Shown one piece after another: positions 1 to 8,098 of a stretch of 64,000 bases of DNA (within the stretch, counting starts at the first letter, position 1; each line of letters opens with the position of its first letter). Under the pieces are notes generated by a model. It ran no database searches. It was not told the DNA's origin and was given only the letters and a program-made list of their open reading frames with translations. This stretch comes from Bradyrhizobium sp. CB3481 (GTDB lineage: Bacteria > Pseudomonadota > Alphaproteobacteria > Rhizobiales > Xanthobacteraceae), in the NCBI RefSeq assembly GCF_029714305.1, contig NZ_CP121647.1:1012501-1076500 (forward strand), given 5' to 3'. The position numbers and the translations under genes were made by a program.

Positions 1-1
1 G

Positions 2-499
2 AAGCAATCTGCCCCGGCCCAGGCCGTGCCACCGCCCGCCCAGCAGGAAGCCCCCGCCCTCAAGCAGATCGCGCTGACCGAGAAGCAGATCCAGGGCGTG
101 CTAGCGGCGCAGAAGGACGTCGACGCCATCACCGACAAGATTCCAGACAACGCCAAGCCGGATCCGAAAGTCGACGCGCAGCTCGACGCCGTCGCCAAGA
201 AGAACGGCTTTGCCAGCTACGACGAATACAACGCCGTCGTCGACAATATCAGTCTGGTGCTCGGCGGCTTCGATCCCGCGACGAAGAAGTTCGTTGGCGC
301 CGAGGCCGTGCTCAAGGCGCAGATTGCCCAGATCCAGGCCGACAAGAAGATGTCGGCCAAGGACAAGAAGGAAGCGCTTGCCGACCTCAATGAGGCGCTG
401 AAGTCGCCGCCGCCGGCGATCGAGAACAAGGGCAATATCGATCTCGTCGCGAAATATTACGATAAGCTCGCCGAAGCGCTCGGCGAGAGCGAGGAATAG
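2..499 (+). CDS. Exported hypothetical protein, 5' end outside window
   Basis: The reading frame is already open at the left edge, so the start codon and the probable signal peptide lie upstream. The GTG at 26 is an internal valine in a Pro/Ala/Gln-rich linker. The visible 165 residues are hydrophilic, rich in Lys, Asp and Ala, lack cysteine and look helical, with a conserved-looking centre around the residues GFASYDEYNAVVDNISLVLG. I recognise the type as a conserved hypothetical of Bradyrhizobium and relatives, probably periplasmic, but know no function. It is followed 25 bases later by a strong terminator and faces the minus-strand transporter gene. Confidence 0.75.
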   Translation, partial: KQSAPAQAVPPPAQQEAPALKQIALTEKQIQGVLAAQKDVDAITDKIPDNAKPDPKVDAQLDAVAKKNGFASYDEYNAVVDNISLVLGGFDPATKKFVGAEAVLKAQIAQIQADKKMSAKDKKEALADLNEALKSPPPAIENKGNIDLVAKYYDKLAEALGESEE

Positions 500-523
500 A
501 ACTCGCGAACGTATCCCTCAACG

Positions 524-561
524 AAGAAGCCCCGGAGAAAATCTCCGGGGCTTCTTTTCTT
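524..561. terminator. Strong intrinsic terminator, probably bidirectional
   Basis: A 15-bp perfect stem (524-538 with 542-556) encloses a three-base loop. It is followed by TTCTT on the plus strand, and an A-rich flank gives a weak T-run on the minus strand. It lies between the 3' ends of two convergent genes, as expected for a shared terminator. Confidence 0.85.
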
Positions 562-579
562 GTCGTCGAGCGCCTCGCC

Positions 580-1668
580 TCAGGTGCGCGTGCGCATCCG
601 CATCATGAAGCTGTCGTAGCTCAGCTCAGCGACCTGATTCCACGCCAGCGATTCATTCCGGAATGCCGACAGGCTCGTATACATCTTGTTGAAGTGCGGA
701 TTGCTCTTGGAGAGATCTGCGTAGATGCCGTTGGCGGCATTGTAGCAGGCCTCAAGCACCTCCTGCGGGAACGGCCGCAGGATCGCGCCGGCGGCGAGCA
801 GTCGCTTCAGCGCCGGCGGATTGACGTAGTCGTATTTGCCGGTGACCCAGGTGAACGTATCGTAGGACGCGGTCTCGATCGCGGCCTGATAGTGCTTCGG
901 CAGGGCGTTGAACTTCTCGATGTTCATGATGTTGTGGCCCTGGCCGGTGCCTTCCCACCAGCCCGGATAGTAGTAGTACTTCGCGACCTTCACGAAGCCG
1001 AGCTTTTCATCGTCATAGGGGCCGACCCACTCGGCGGCGTCGATGGTGCCTTTCTCGAGCGCCGGATAGATGTCGCCGCCCGCGATCTGCTGCGGCACGC
1101 CGCCGACCTTGGCAATGATGGTGCCGGCGAAACCGCCGACGCGGAATTTCAATCCCTTGAAATCCTCCATCGACTTGATCTCTTTCCGGAACCAGCCGCC
1201 CATCTGGGCGCCGGTCGAACCGGTCGGCACGCCGACGCAGTTATATTCCTTCAGAAGGTCGTTGAGCATGTCCATGCCGCCGCCGAAGCGCAGCCAGGAA
1301 ATGTGCGAGCGCGTGTTGAGGCCGAACGGCAGCGATGTGCCGAAGGTGAAGGCCGGGTTCTTGCCCCAGTAATAATAGAGCGCGGTGTTGCCCATCTCGA
1401 CGGTGCCGTTCGAGACCGCGTCGAGCACCTGCAGGCCGGGCACGATTTCGCCGGCGGCGAAGGCCTGGATCTGGAATTTGTTGTCGGTGATTTCGGCGAC
1501 GCGCTTGGCGAAATATTCGCAGCCGCCATACAGCGTATCGAGTGCTTTCGGCCAGCTCGCCGTATATCGCCACTTTATCTCGGGATTGGATTGCGCAATC
1601 GCTGGCGCGGCGACCGCACTCGCGGCGAGACCGACGCCGCCAACTTTCAAGAAATCACGACGTTTCAT
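580..1668 (-). CDS. TRAP transporter substrate-binding protein, TakP-type
   Basis: A 362-residue periplasmic solute receptor of the DctP family, which delivers a carboxylate ligand to a DctQM-type sodium-coupled transporter. The N-terminus MKRRDFLKVG followed by a hydrophobic stretch and APAIAQ is a twin-arginine signal, implying folded export. Residues Gln155, Arg176, Glu213, Trp214 and Glu239 match, within one position, the ligand set I recall for the alpha-keto-acid receptor TakP of Rhodobacter, so a 2-oxo acid or similar acid is the likely ligand. No dctQ or dctM gene is present nearby. A close paralogue lies at 50721-51806. The long upstream gap suggests its own promoter. Confidence 0.9.
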   Translation of the reverse strand: MKRRDFLKVGGVGLAASAVAAPAIAQSNPEIKWRYTASWPKALDTLYGGCEYFAKRVAEITDNKFQIQAFAAGEIVPGLQVLDAVSNGTVEMGNTALYYYWGKNPAFTFGTSLPFGLNTRSHISWLRFGGGMDMLNDLLKEYNCVGVPTGSTGAQMGGWFRKEIKSMEDFKGLKFRVGGFAGTIIAKVGGVPQQIAGGDIYPALEKGTIDAAEWVGPYDDEKLGFVKVAKYYYYPGWWEGTGQGHNIMNIEKFNALPKHYQAAIETASYDTFTWVTGKYDYVNPPALKRLLAAGAILRPFPQEVLEACYNAANGIYADLSKSNPHFNKMYTSLSAFRNESLAWNQVAELSYDSFMMRMRTRT

Positions 1669-2091
1669 TGGTATGTTTCCCCTCTATTATTTGCCGGCTG
1701 ACCAACGGATGACGATCTCCTGTCGTCTTCTCTGTTACCGGTGGGCGGCAGCGGGCTGTTGTTTAGGAATGTCGGCCCTGAAACCAAGGCTCTTGGTTTT
1801 CGATGCAATCAATTTCCCGGCTTTGTGGACCTGCCGGCAGGATGACGAATTAGTGATTGATAATCAAGGCTTCTGGTTCGGCCGCACTGCGAAGGTTTGC
1901 CTGAATACTGAGCGTCGTCCGACGAAAGGCTAAGACGGGAGCAATAGCCGGGCGCGGCGGAAATGCCGCATTGCAGTAATTCCGCCGCACGAGCGCGTTC
2001 ACGATCGCTCTCCCGCCATATAATTTGAGCGTGCCAGCACAAGGCGATCGAAATTCAAACCACAGCATCTGAATGATGGCGCATTGTGCCA
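1669..2091. other. Intergenic, promoter side of the TRAP receptor gene
   Basis: This 423-base gap holds no convincing gene. Two short minus-strand frames of about 80 codons have no recognisable content. It must contain the promoter of the TRAP receptor gene. A perfect 11-base palindrome TTGATAATCAA at 1857-1867 is a candidate operator half, but nothing else supports it. Confidence 0.5.
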
Positions 2092-3405
2092 TCATCGTCG
2101 TCCGGAGAAGGCCGCTTCCATCGCGCGGCGCGTCCTGATCGTCTCGTTATCGGCATCAACCTCGACGTCGCTCCAGCGCACCACCGCGCCGTGGGCGACG
2201 TCGTTCTTCAGCTTGACGCGATGGGCAAGGCCGATCGGCAGCGCGCCGGCCGCAAGGCTCTTCGCCGCGGGCATCAGCTTGCCCCACACGGTATAGCCGC
2301 CTTCGCCGTCGAGCATCTCGCCGGCGCGCAGATTGCGCTTGGCGACGGCCGGGACATCGCCGCGAAAATCTTGCGGCTGTCCGGTCGGCTCGCTGCGCAG
2401 CGCGGCCGACAGGATCGAGATATTCAACTCGAGGCCGATCAGGTGATACGGCTTGTACATCGCCGCATAACGGCCCGAAGCATCGGTTTTCAGCCCATAC
2501 TGTTTGAAGCAATCGGCCGCGTAATCATTCGGCGCTTCCAGCACGACATAGACGCCCCAGCGCAAATCCCTGAACACGGGTCGGCCATCGCGCTCCAGCG
2601 AGGAGACGACCTCCGCAAGGCCTGCCTTTTCCAGCACGCCGCCCTTGTCGCGCGGCCGCATCACATGCGGCAGATCGTCGACGCCGCACGGCGGAAACGA
2701 TAGGCCATCCGACGGCACGTCGAGTCCGCATGCGTTGGCAATCGCTGCCATTTCAATCGCGGATTTGGTGCCGTCCAGAAACGAATTGAACATCTGCGGG
2801 TTCATGCCGGCCGATTGCGCTTCTCCAGCTGTCAAACCGTAATGGCTCCAGACGCCGTCCGGCGTCACGTCGTGATAGGCGGGCAGGTATTTTGTGCCCT
2901 TGCCGGCGGCGACGACACGAAAGCCGGTGGCGCGCGCCCAGTCGACCATCTCGGCGGTGAGCGCCGGCTGGTCGCCATAGGCCAGCGAATAGACCACGCC
3001 GGCCTTGCGCGCTTCTTGCGCCAATAGCGGGCCGGCCAGCACGTCGGCCTCGACATTGACCATGACGACATGCTTGCCGGCCGCAATCGCCGCGCGCGCA
3101 TGCTTGATGCCGACCGCGGGATTGCCGGTGGCTTCGACAACGACATCCATCGCGCCGCCGGCTATCGCCCGCGCGCCGTCGTCGGTGAAGGCGGTTCGCG
3201 CGATCAGCGCCTGGTCCCAGCCGACGGTTCGGCAGGCTTCGCGCGCACGATCGCGGTCGAGGTCGACGATGACGGATACTTCCAGTCCCGGCGTATGCGG
3301 CACCTGCGACAGGAACATCGAGCCGAACTTGCCGGCGCCGATCAGCGCGACGCGAACCGGTTTGCCGGCCACATGGCGGGCGGAGAGGAGGCGGTGAAGG
3401 TTCAT
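2092..3405 (-). CDS. NAD(P)-dependent oxidoreductase with C-terminal SAF domain (homoserine dehydrogenase-like)
   Basis: A 437-residue cytoplasmic enzyme. Residues 18-30 (VALIGAGKFGSMF) form the Rossmann dinucleotide loop. The next 100 residues (VVVEATGNPAVG, GKHVVMVNVEAD) resemble the homoserine dehydrogenase/Gfo-Idh fold. Residues from about 350 to the end are an SAF domain, a small beta-clip module of sialic-acid synthase, antifreeze and FlgA proteins. The same architecture occurs in the Brucella DXR-like enzyme (DRL), an alternative 1-deoxyxylulose-5-phosphate reductoisomerase, and in uncharacterised catabolic dehydrogenases. I cannot tell which from sequence alone. The genes around it (dioxygenase, regulator, TRAP receptor) favour catabolism. 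Confidence 0.8.
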   Translation of the reverse strand: MNLHRLLSARHVAGKPVRVALIGAGKFGSMFLSQVPHTPGLEVSVIVDLDRDRAREACRTVGWDQALIARTAFTDDGARAIAGGAMDVVVEATGNPAVGIKHARAAIAAGKHVVMVNVEADVLAGPLLAQEARKAGVVYSLAYGDQPALTAEMVDWARATGFRVVAAGKGTKYLPAYHDVTPDGVWSHYGLTAGEAQSAGMNPQMFNSFLDGTKSAIEMAAIANACGLDVPSDGLSFPPCGVDDLPHVMRPRDKGGVLEKAGLAEVVSSLERDGRPVFRDLRWGVYVVLEAPNDYAADCFKQYGLKTDASGRYAAMYKPYHLIGLELNISILSAALRSEPTGQPQDFRGDVPAVAKRNLRAGEMLDGEGGYTVWGKLMPAAKSLAAGALPIGLAHRVKLKNDVAHGAVVRWSDVEVDADNETIRTRRAMEAAFSGRR

Positions 3406-3423
3406 GGAAGTGATCCAGTTATC

Positions 3424-3545
3424 GTGTCCCGGACGCGGTACAGCGTGAAACGCTGCTCCGCAGAGCCGGGACCCATGAGAGGTGCGAGTGGAGTGGGCCC
3501 CGGCTCTGCAGCGCGCCGCTTCGCGCCGCGCAGCGTCCGGGGCAC
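3424..3545. repeat. Large intergenic palindromic repeat
   Basis: The outer arms 3424-3436 and 3533-3545 are inverted copies with one mismatch. Inside them are inverted segments built from CTCCGCAGAGCCGGGACCCA and GGCCCCGGCTCTGCAGCG. It fills almost the whole gap between two minus-strand genes. It matches a dispersed element I associate with Bradyrhizobium and Rhodopseudomonas genomes; copy number cannot be checked here. Confidence 0.75.
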
Positions 3546-3552
3546 GAGAAAC

Positions 3553-4353
3553 TTACTCCGCCGCCTCGCGGTGCGCCCGCGCCAGCCGCAGCAGCGCATC
3601 ATCGTCCACCGGCTCGATCGGAGTGAAATCGCGATGGGCGATGTATTCCGGTCGCGTCGGGGTGCGGATGTAGTTCGAGACCGCATTTAGCGTCAGATAC
3701 ACGATCTTGCGCGGGTAGGGCGTGATGTTGCCGCTCGATCCGTGCACGAGGTTGCCGTGGAACATCAGCATGCCGCCGGCCTTGCCGGTCGGCGCGACGA
3801 TGCCGCCTTCCTTGACGAGGCGCGTGACGGTCTCCTCATCCAGTGTCCACAGCGGGTAGGAGGTGGTTTCCAGATCGTGCGAGGCCTTGAGGTCGCCGGC
3901 GTGCTGGCTCTTCGGCACCAGCATCAGGGGACCGTTGATTGGCATCACCTCGTCCAGGAAGATCGCGATGTTCATCGCGCGCGGCAGCGGCATGCCGTCA
4001 TCGCGCTTCCAGGTGCCGTAATCCTGATGCCATTGCCAGACGTCACCGGTGAAGGCGGCCTTGGCGTTGATCTTGAACTGATGCATGTAGAGCTTTTCGC
4101 CAAAAATCTGCTCGATCGGCTCGATCATGCGCGGATGCGCGCCGAGAACGCCGAACGCCTCGTTATAGAGATGGGCGGCAAAGGCGGTGCGCGGCGCGCC
4201 GCTCTTCTCGCGCCACACCTCGGGGCGATCAGCGTCGTAGATGCTGACGGCCTCGCGTGCCAGATAATCCACCTCTTCCTGGCTGAACAGCTCGGGCAGG
4301 AACAGCCAGCCTTCGCGATTGAAGAATTCGATCTGCTGTGGCGTCAGTTTCAT
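3553..4353 (-). CDS. PhyH-family Fe(II)/2-oxoglutarate dioxygenase
   Basis: A 266-residue cytoplasmic oxygenase that should use Fe(II), O2 and 2-oxoglutarate to hydroxylate an unknown small molecule. The iron triad is visible as His109-x-Asp111 (WHQDYGTWKRDDGMP) and His204 (LVHGSSGN), and Arg215 is placed to bind 2-oxoglutarate. The WHxDxxTWxxxDGMP stretch is close to ectoine hydroxylase, but no ectABC genes are present, so the substrate is open. The start is set by AGGAGA eight bases upstream of ATG 4353; the frame continues 30 codons further up into a repeat. It lies downstream of a GntR regulator in the same direction. Confidence 0.88.
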   Translation of the reverse strand: MKLTPQQIEFFNREGWLFLPELFSQEEVDYLAREAVSIYDADRPEVWREKSGAPRTAFAAHLYNEAFGVLGAHPRMIEPIEQIFGEKLYMHQFKINAKAAFTGDVWQWHQDYGTWKRDDGMPLPRAMNIAIFLDEVMPINGPLMLVPKSQHAGDLKASHDLETTSYPLWTLDEETVTRLVKEGGIVAPTGKAGGMLMFHGNLVHGSSGNITPYPRKIVYLTLNAVSNYIRTPTRPEYIAHRDFTPIEPVDDDALLRLARAHREAAE

Positions 4354-4385
4354 GGCGTTCTCTCCTGTTGATTTTTTGTTTTCTC

Positions 4386-4481
4386 TCCCCTCGTGGTGAG
4401 GAGCGCGCCTTCGCGCGTCTCGAACCATGAGGCCCGGGCCCATCCTTCGAGACGCCGCTTCGCGGCTCCTCAGGATGAGGA
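4386..4481. repeat. Intergenic palindromic repeat, copy A
   Basis: Two palindromes in tandem: GTGGTGAGGAGCGCG ... CGCGTCTCGAACCATGAGG, then CATCCTTCGAGACG ... GGCTCCTCAGGATGAGG. The element reappears as its reverse complement at 12244-12346 with few differences, so it is a dispersed repeat. It separates the dioxygenase from its upstream regulator. Confidence 0.85.
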
Positions 4482-4492
4482 CTTGCTAGTCG

Positions 4493-5176
4493 CTACGCCG
4501 CCCTATCAACCGCTCTCAATCTCTCCTCAGTCATGCGTCCCGCCGTCTGCGCATGCGCCAGCGCCGCGGCTTCCGCGGCTCCCGCGTTGCCGGCAAGGAT
4601 CTCCGTCGCGATCTTTTCGTGCTCGCTCCACGCGCGTTCGCGGTAATCGAGCTCGGCGAGCACCGTCGCCATCGAGCGGCGCATGTGCGGCCATTGCGGC
4701 GCAATCATTTCCTCGATCGCGGGATTGCCGGCGAGCCGATAGATCGCGCTGTGAAAATCGACGTCGAGCGCGATCAGCCGCGCCAGCGGCGTGTCCTTGC
4801 GGATAGTCCGCCCCGCGTCCAGCGCCGCCTCGAGCTGCGTGCGTCCTTTTGCATCGGTCCTGACGCGCCCTGCCGCGAGCCTGGCCGCCAGCGCATCAAT
4901 GGCGCCGCGCACTTCGTAGAGCTGGCGGATGCGCTCGGGATCGAGCCGGGTGACCTCAAAACCGCGGCGGCCGCTTTCGGCGACCAGCCCCTGCCGGTGC
5001 AGCAGATGCAGCGCATGGGACACCGGCTGGCGCGAGACGCCGAGCCGTTCCGCAAGTTCGTTCTGCCGGATGCGGTGACCGGGGGGCAGCGTCCGGTCCG
5101 TGATCGCCTCGAGGATCCGGGCATAGACCTGGTCGATCAGGTTCGGGAGCGGATCCAGGGGGATCATGCCGGCCAT
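4493..5176 (-). CDS. GntR-family regulator, FadR/FCD subfamily
   Basis: A 227-residue ligand-responsive repressor. Residues 12-75 are the winged helix-turn-helix, with the GntR signature PPGHRIRQNELAERLGVSRQ and a recognition helix around PVSHALHLLHRQGLV. Residues 85-210 form the FCD all-helical effector domain with the expected metal or acid-binding set Asp138, His142, His186 and His208. An alternative start at Met4 is possible. The nearest genes downstream on the same strand are the PhyH dioxygenase and SAF oxidoreductase, its likely targets. A palindrome just upstream may be its autoregulatory site. Confidence 0.9.
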   Translation of the reverse strand: MAGMIPLDPLPNLIDQVYARILEAITDRTLPPGHRIRQNELAERLGVSRQPVSHALHLLHRQGLVAESGRRGFEVTRLDPERIRQLYEVRGAIDALAARLAAGRVRTDAKGRTQLEAALDAGRTIRKDTPLARLIALDVDFHSAIYRLAGNPAIEEMIAPQWPHMRRSMATVLAELDYRERAWSEHEKIATEILAGNAGAAEAAALAHAQTAGRMTEERLRAVDRAA

Positions 5177-5180
5177 CCTA

Positions 5181-5206
5181 TTTGGAATACGGAATTCCGA
5201 ATTCGA
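5181..5206. promoter_or_regulatory. Candidate GntR operator upstream of the regulator
   Basis: A perfect 10-bp palindrome CGGAATTCCG (5190-5199) sits inside a longer imperfect one, TGGAAT at 5183-5188 pairing with ATTCGA at 5200-5205. It lies 5-30 bases upstream of the GntR start codon, the usual place for autoregulation. Assignment to this regulator is inference from position only. Confidence 0.4.
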
Positions 5207-5321
5207 AGTTAGCGAGCACCCTGGCTTGAGTCAAGCCTATCGGCAGGGTGGTGCCGCGCGCTAAACACACCAGGCTCGGCCGATTGCCGGACGGTCGCTT
5301 TTGTTGCTCTGTTTCCCGATC

Positions 5322-7082
5322 ATGGCCATCACACTTGAAAATCTGTCCATGCTGCGTCCGACCATCCGCAAGCGGATTATCGGCATCGCGCTGGGCTTGA
5401 TTTTCCTGATGGCGATCACGTCGGTTTTGTCGACGGTGATGACGCGAAAGATCGCCCATCAGCTCGACGAGCTCAGCTCCAAATATGTCGAGGCTTACGG
5501 CCACTTGGCGCGGATGAACGTCCGGTCGCTGGAGCAGGCGCTGGCGCTGCGCCGTATGGTGATCGCCAAGATGCAGACGCCGCCCGACGAGGCCGGCTTT
5601 GTCGAGCGGCAGAAGCTCTATGAGGCGAAGGGGGACGAGGTCGAGAAGGAGGCGCAAGCGGCCCGCGCCTTGATCAACGCGATCATCGACGACACCTCCA
5701 CCGTCTCGGACAATGCCCGGCTGGGCCGGATTGACGATCAGATCGAAAACGTCAGCACCGATCTTCGCCGCTACCTGGCCGAGGAATATCAGCGTCTGTT
5801 GTCCGTGGTGGCGGCTGGCCAGTTTGCTGAAGCCCGGGCCAGCCTTGCGCGATCCGACACGCTGCGCGATCAATTCACGCAAAAGGTGGAAAACATCCGC
5901 AAGGAGATGATGGCGCAGGTCCGCAGCGATGCCGAAGCGACGATGCGCGACCAAAAGACCGCCATCGCGATTTCCGTGGTGCTGACGGTGCTGGCGTCCA
6001 TCCTGGGACTGTTGTTTGCGATGTTCGTCTCTATCGGCATCACGCGGCCCGTGCGACGGCTTCTGGAAGGCACGCGGGCGGTGGAGGCCGGCAAGCTCGA
6101 CGGGTCGATCGACGTCACGACGCGCGACGAAATCGGCCAGCTCACCGCCGCCTTCAACAAGATGGTCGAGCAGTTGCGCCACAAGGAGCGGCTGCGCGAG
6201 ACGTTTGGGCGCTATGTCGATCCCCGCGTCGTGGAAGGACTGATCGACCCGAAGTCGTTGGCCGCTAGTAGCGGCGAGCGGCGCGTGATGACAGTGCTGT
6301 TCTGCGACATGAAAGGTTTTACCAGCCTCAGCGAGGGCATGACGCCGCAGGGCCTGGTCAAGGTGATGAACCACTATCTCTCGACGATGTCGGGGCCGAT
6401 CCGCGGCCATCGCGGCATCATCGACAAATATATCGGCGACGCCATCATGGCCTATTGGGGCCCTCCCTTCACCGAAGACAGCGAGCAGGCACGCCTGGCG
6501 TGTCTTGCCGCCGTCGAGATGGCGGATCGCGGCACGGCGCTGCGCACCGAGTTGCCCGAACTGATCGGCGTGCGCACCGTGCCGAGCGATTGCGAGGTGC
6601 GCATCGGCATTGCGACGGGCGAGGTGCTGGTCGGCAGCATCGGCTCGGAATTCATGATGAGCTACACGGTGATGGGCGACGCGGTGAATCTCGCCTCACG
6701 CCTGGAGAACGCCAACAAGATCTACGGCAGCCATTCGCTGGCCTCAGAAGCGGCGATCATGGCGGCCGGCGATGCGGTCGAAGCGCGCGAGGTCGATCGT
6801 GTGATCGTGGTCGGCCAGACCCATCCCGAAACGGTGTTCGAGATCATCGGCCGCACCGGCGAGTTGACCGAGCAGCAGCTTGAGCTGCAGGCGCGGTATG
6901 CCGAAGGCCTTGCCGCCTACCGGGCACGGCGCTGGGACGATGCGCATCGGGCCTTCCTGGCGGCGCTTGAAGCCGTTCCCGGCGATGGTCCGTCGAAGGC
7001 GATGGCCGAACGGGTCGAGAATTTCAGGGCCAATCCGCCGCCCGCCGATTGGGATGGCGCCTGGCGCCTCGATCAGAAGTAG
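5322..7082 (+). CDS. Membrane class III adenylate cyclase with HAMP domain
   Basis: About 586 residues counted from ATG 5322; a TTG at 5301 and ATG 5349 are alternatives, and none has a strong ribosome site. The order is a short cytoplasmic start, membrane helix 1, a periplasmic helical sensor of about 170 residues, membrane helix 2, a HAMP linker, then a class III cyclase domain. Catalytic residues are complete: metal Asp329 (FCDMKGF) and Asp373, adenine-selecting Lys369 and Asp453 (VMGD), and transition-state Asn456 and Arg460. It should therefore make cAMP rather than cGMP in response to an external or membrane signal. The C-terminal 100 residues form a helical tail. It is divergent from the GntR gene. 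Confidence 0.92.
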   Translation: MAITLENLSMLRPTIRKRIIGIALGLIFLMAITSVLSTVMTRKIAHQLDELSSKYVEAYGHLARMNVRSLEQALALRRMVIAKMQTPPDEAGFVERQKLYEAKGDEVEKEAQAARALINAIIDDTSTVSDNARLGRIDDQIENVSTDLRRYLAEEYQRLLSVVAAGQFAEARASLARSDTLRDQFTQKVENIRKEMMAQVRSDAEATMRDQKTAIAISVVLTVLASILGLLFAMFVSIGITRPVRRLLEGTRAVEAGKLDGSIDVTTRDEIGQLTAAFNKMVEQLRHKERLRETFGRYVDPRVVEGLIDPKSLAASSGERRVMTVLFCDMKGFTSLSEGMTPQGLVKVMNHYLSTMSGPIRGHRGIIDKYIGDAIMAYWGPPFTEDSEQARLACLAAVEMADRGTALRTELPELIGVRTVPSDCEVRIGIATGEVLVGSIGSEFMMSYTVMGDAVNLASRLENANKIYGSHSLASEAAIMAAGDAVEAREVDRVIVVGQTHPETVFEIIGRTGELTEQQLELQARYAEGLAAYRARRWDDAHRAFLAALEAVPGDGPSKAMAERVENFRANPPPADWDGAWRLDQK

Positions 7083-7092
7083 CTGGCTGCGC

Positions 7093-7914
7093 TTACACCG
7101 CGAGGAACGCCAGCACGATTTCACAGTATTTCTGCGGCGCTTGCACGAACATCGTGTGTGTGGTGCCCGCGATCATCTCGACGCGCGATCCGTTCACGTT
7201 AGCCGCCAGCGCATGCAGTACCTTTGGCGGTGAGCCCTTGGTGTTGGCGCCGCCGATGAACAGCGTGGGCGTCCTGATTGCTTCCGCATCTGCCTTGGAG
7301 AAGGGCGGGCGGTGGTCGCGCATCTGCCCGATCACCGTCGTGGCGTTGTCGCGGAGGAGCTGCTTGGGCATCGCGGGCAGGCGCTTCCAGGCGCCCGGTC
7401 CTTCCAGTGCATCATGGAAAACCGCCAGGCCACCGTCGATGTCGCCCTTGGCGATCAACTCTGCGGATGCTGCGATCATGCCGGCCAGCGGCGAGGGGCC
7501 AGGCTCGTAGCTGGGATCGAGCGTAGCATCTAGTTCTCCGCCGGGCTCGGCCAGGATCAGCTTGCGCAGCAAATCCGGCCGCCGCTGTGCGACGCGAAAG
7601 CAGATGTGGCCTCCGCGGGAATGGCCCATTAAATCGACCGGTCCGGTATCCAGCTTCTCAATGAAGCCGATCACGTCGTCGATGTGCTGCGCGATCGAAT
7701 AGGTGTCACCGACCCCGTCCCAGTGCTCGGGGAAGAAATGCCGCAGCGACGGTGCGATCACGCGGTGTCGGCGGGTCAGCGGCCCCAGCACCGAGGACCA
7801 GATCCGGAAATCGCACAGCGAGCCATGCACGCAGATCAGGGGCGGGCCGCCATCGGCGCTCTTCCCGATATCGAGATAGGCCATGTCATAGCCGTTGACG
7901 TGAAAGGTTTGCAT
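7093..7914 (-). CDS. Alpha/beta hydrolase
   Basis: About 273 residues with the canonical fold. The oxyanion strand is ICVHGSLCDF, the nucleophile Ser99 lies in GHSRGG and the catalytic His253 in GTTHTMF. The usual acid position after strand 7 reads GGANTKG, with no Asp or Glu, so the triad acid must come from elsewhere or is altered. Substrate unknown. I chose ATG 7914 because GAGAT precedes it; ATG 7947 would add 11 residues. It converges on the adenylate cyclase gene with only ten bases between. Confidence 0.8.
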   Translation of the reverse strand: MQTFHVNGYDMAYLDIGKSADGGPPLICVHGSLCDFRIWSSVLGPLTRRHRVIAPSLRHFFPEHWDGVGDTYSIAQHIDDVIGFIEKLDTGPVDLMGHSRGGHICFRVAQRRPDLLRKLILAEPGGELDATLDPSYEPGPSPLAGMIAASAELIAKGDIDGGLAVFHDALEGPGAWKRLPAMPKQLLRDNATTVIGQMRDHRPPFSKADAEAIRTPTLFIGGANTKGSPPKVLHALAANVNGSRVEMIAGTTHTMFVQAPQKYCEIVLAFLAV

Positions 7915-8098
7915 GGCGATCTCGTGCGGGATGAAAGGGTGGGCCATTGAACGGCGCCGGAGAGGGCCCCAGATCAGCGGAAGTTGTTCATGCCGTCAAG
8001 TTCCCCCGGGATTCGGGTGGATAGCAATAATCTCCAAGCCTAGATTTAGGCTCAAGAGGAAGCTGGGTGGCAGTGAACAGGAGATGATGGAGCCAGCC

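Noticed and set aside
2012..2040. A sigma-54-like TGGCACG on the minus strand upstream of the TRAP receptor.
   Set aside because: The -12 element reads AATTAT instead of TTGC at the required spacing, so it is not a credible sigma-54 promoter.
3553..4353. Calling the PhyH protein ectoine hydroxylase (EctD).
   Set aside because: The motif is similar, but no ectA, ectB or ectC gene is nearby and the family has many substrates.
5178..6410. A 410-codon minus-strand frame opposite the adenylate cyclase.
   Set aside because: Antisense shadow of the cyclase with no domain.
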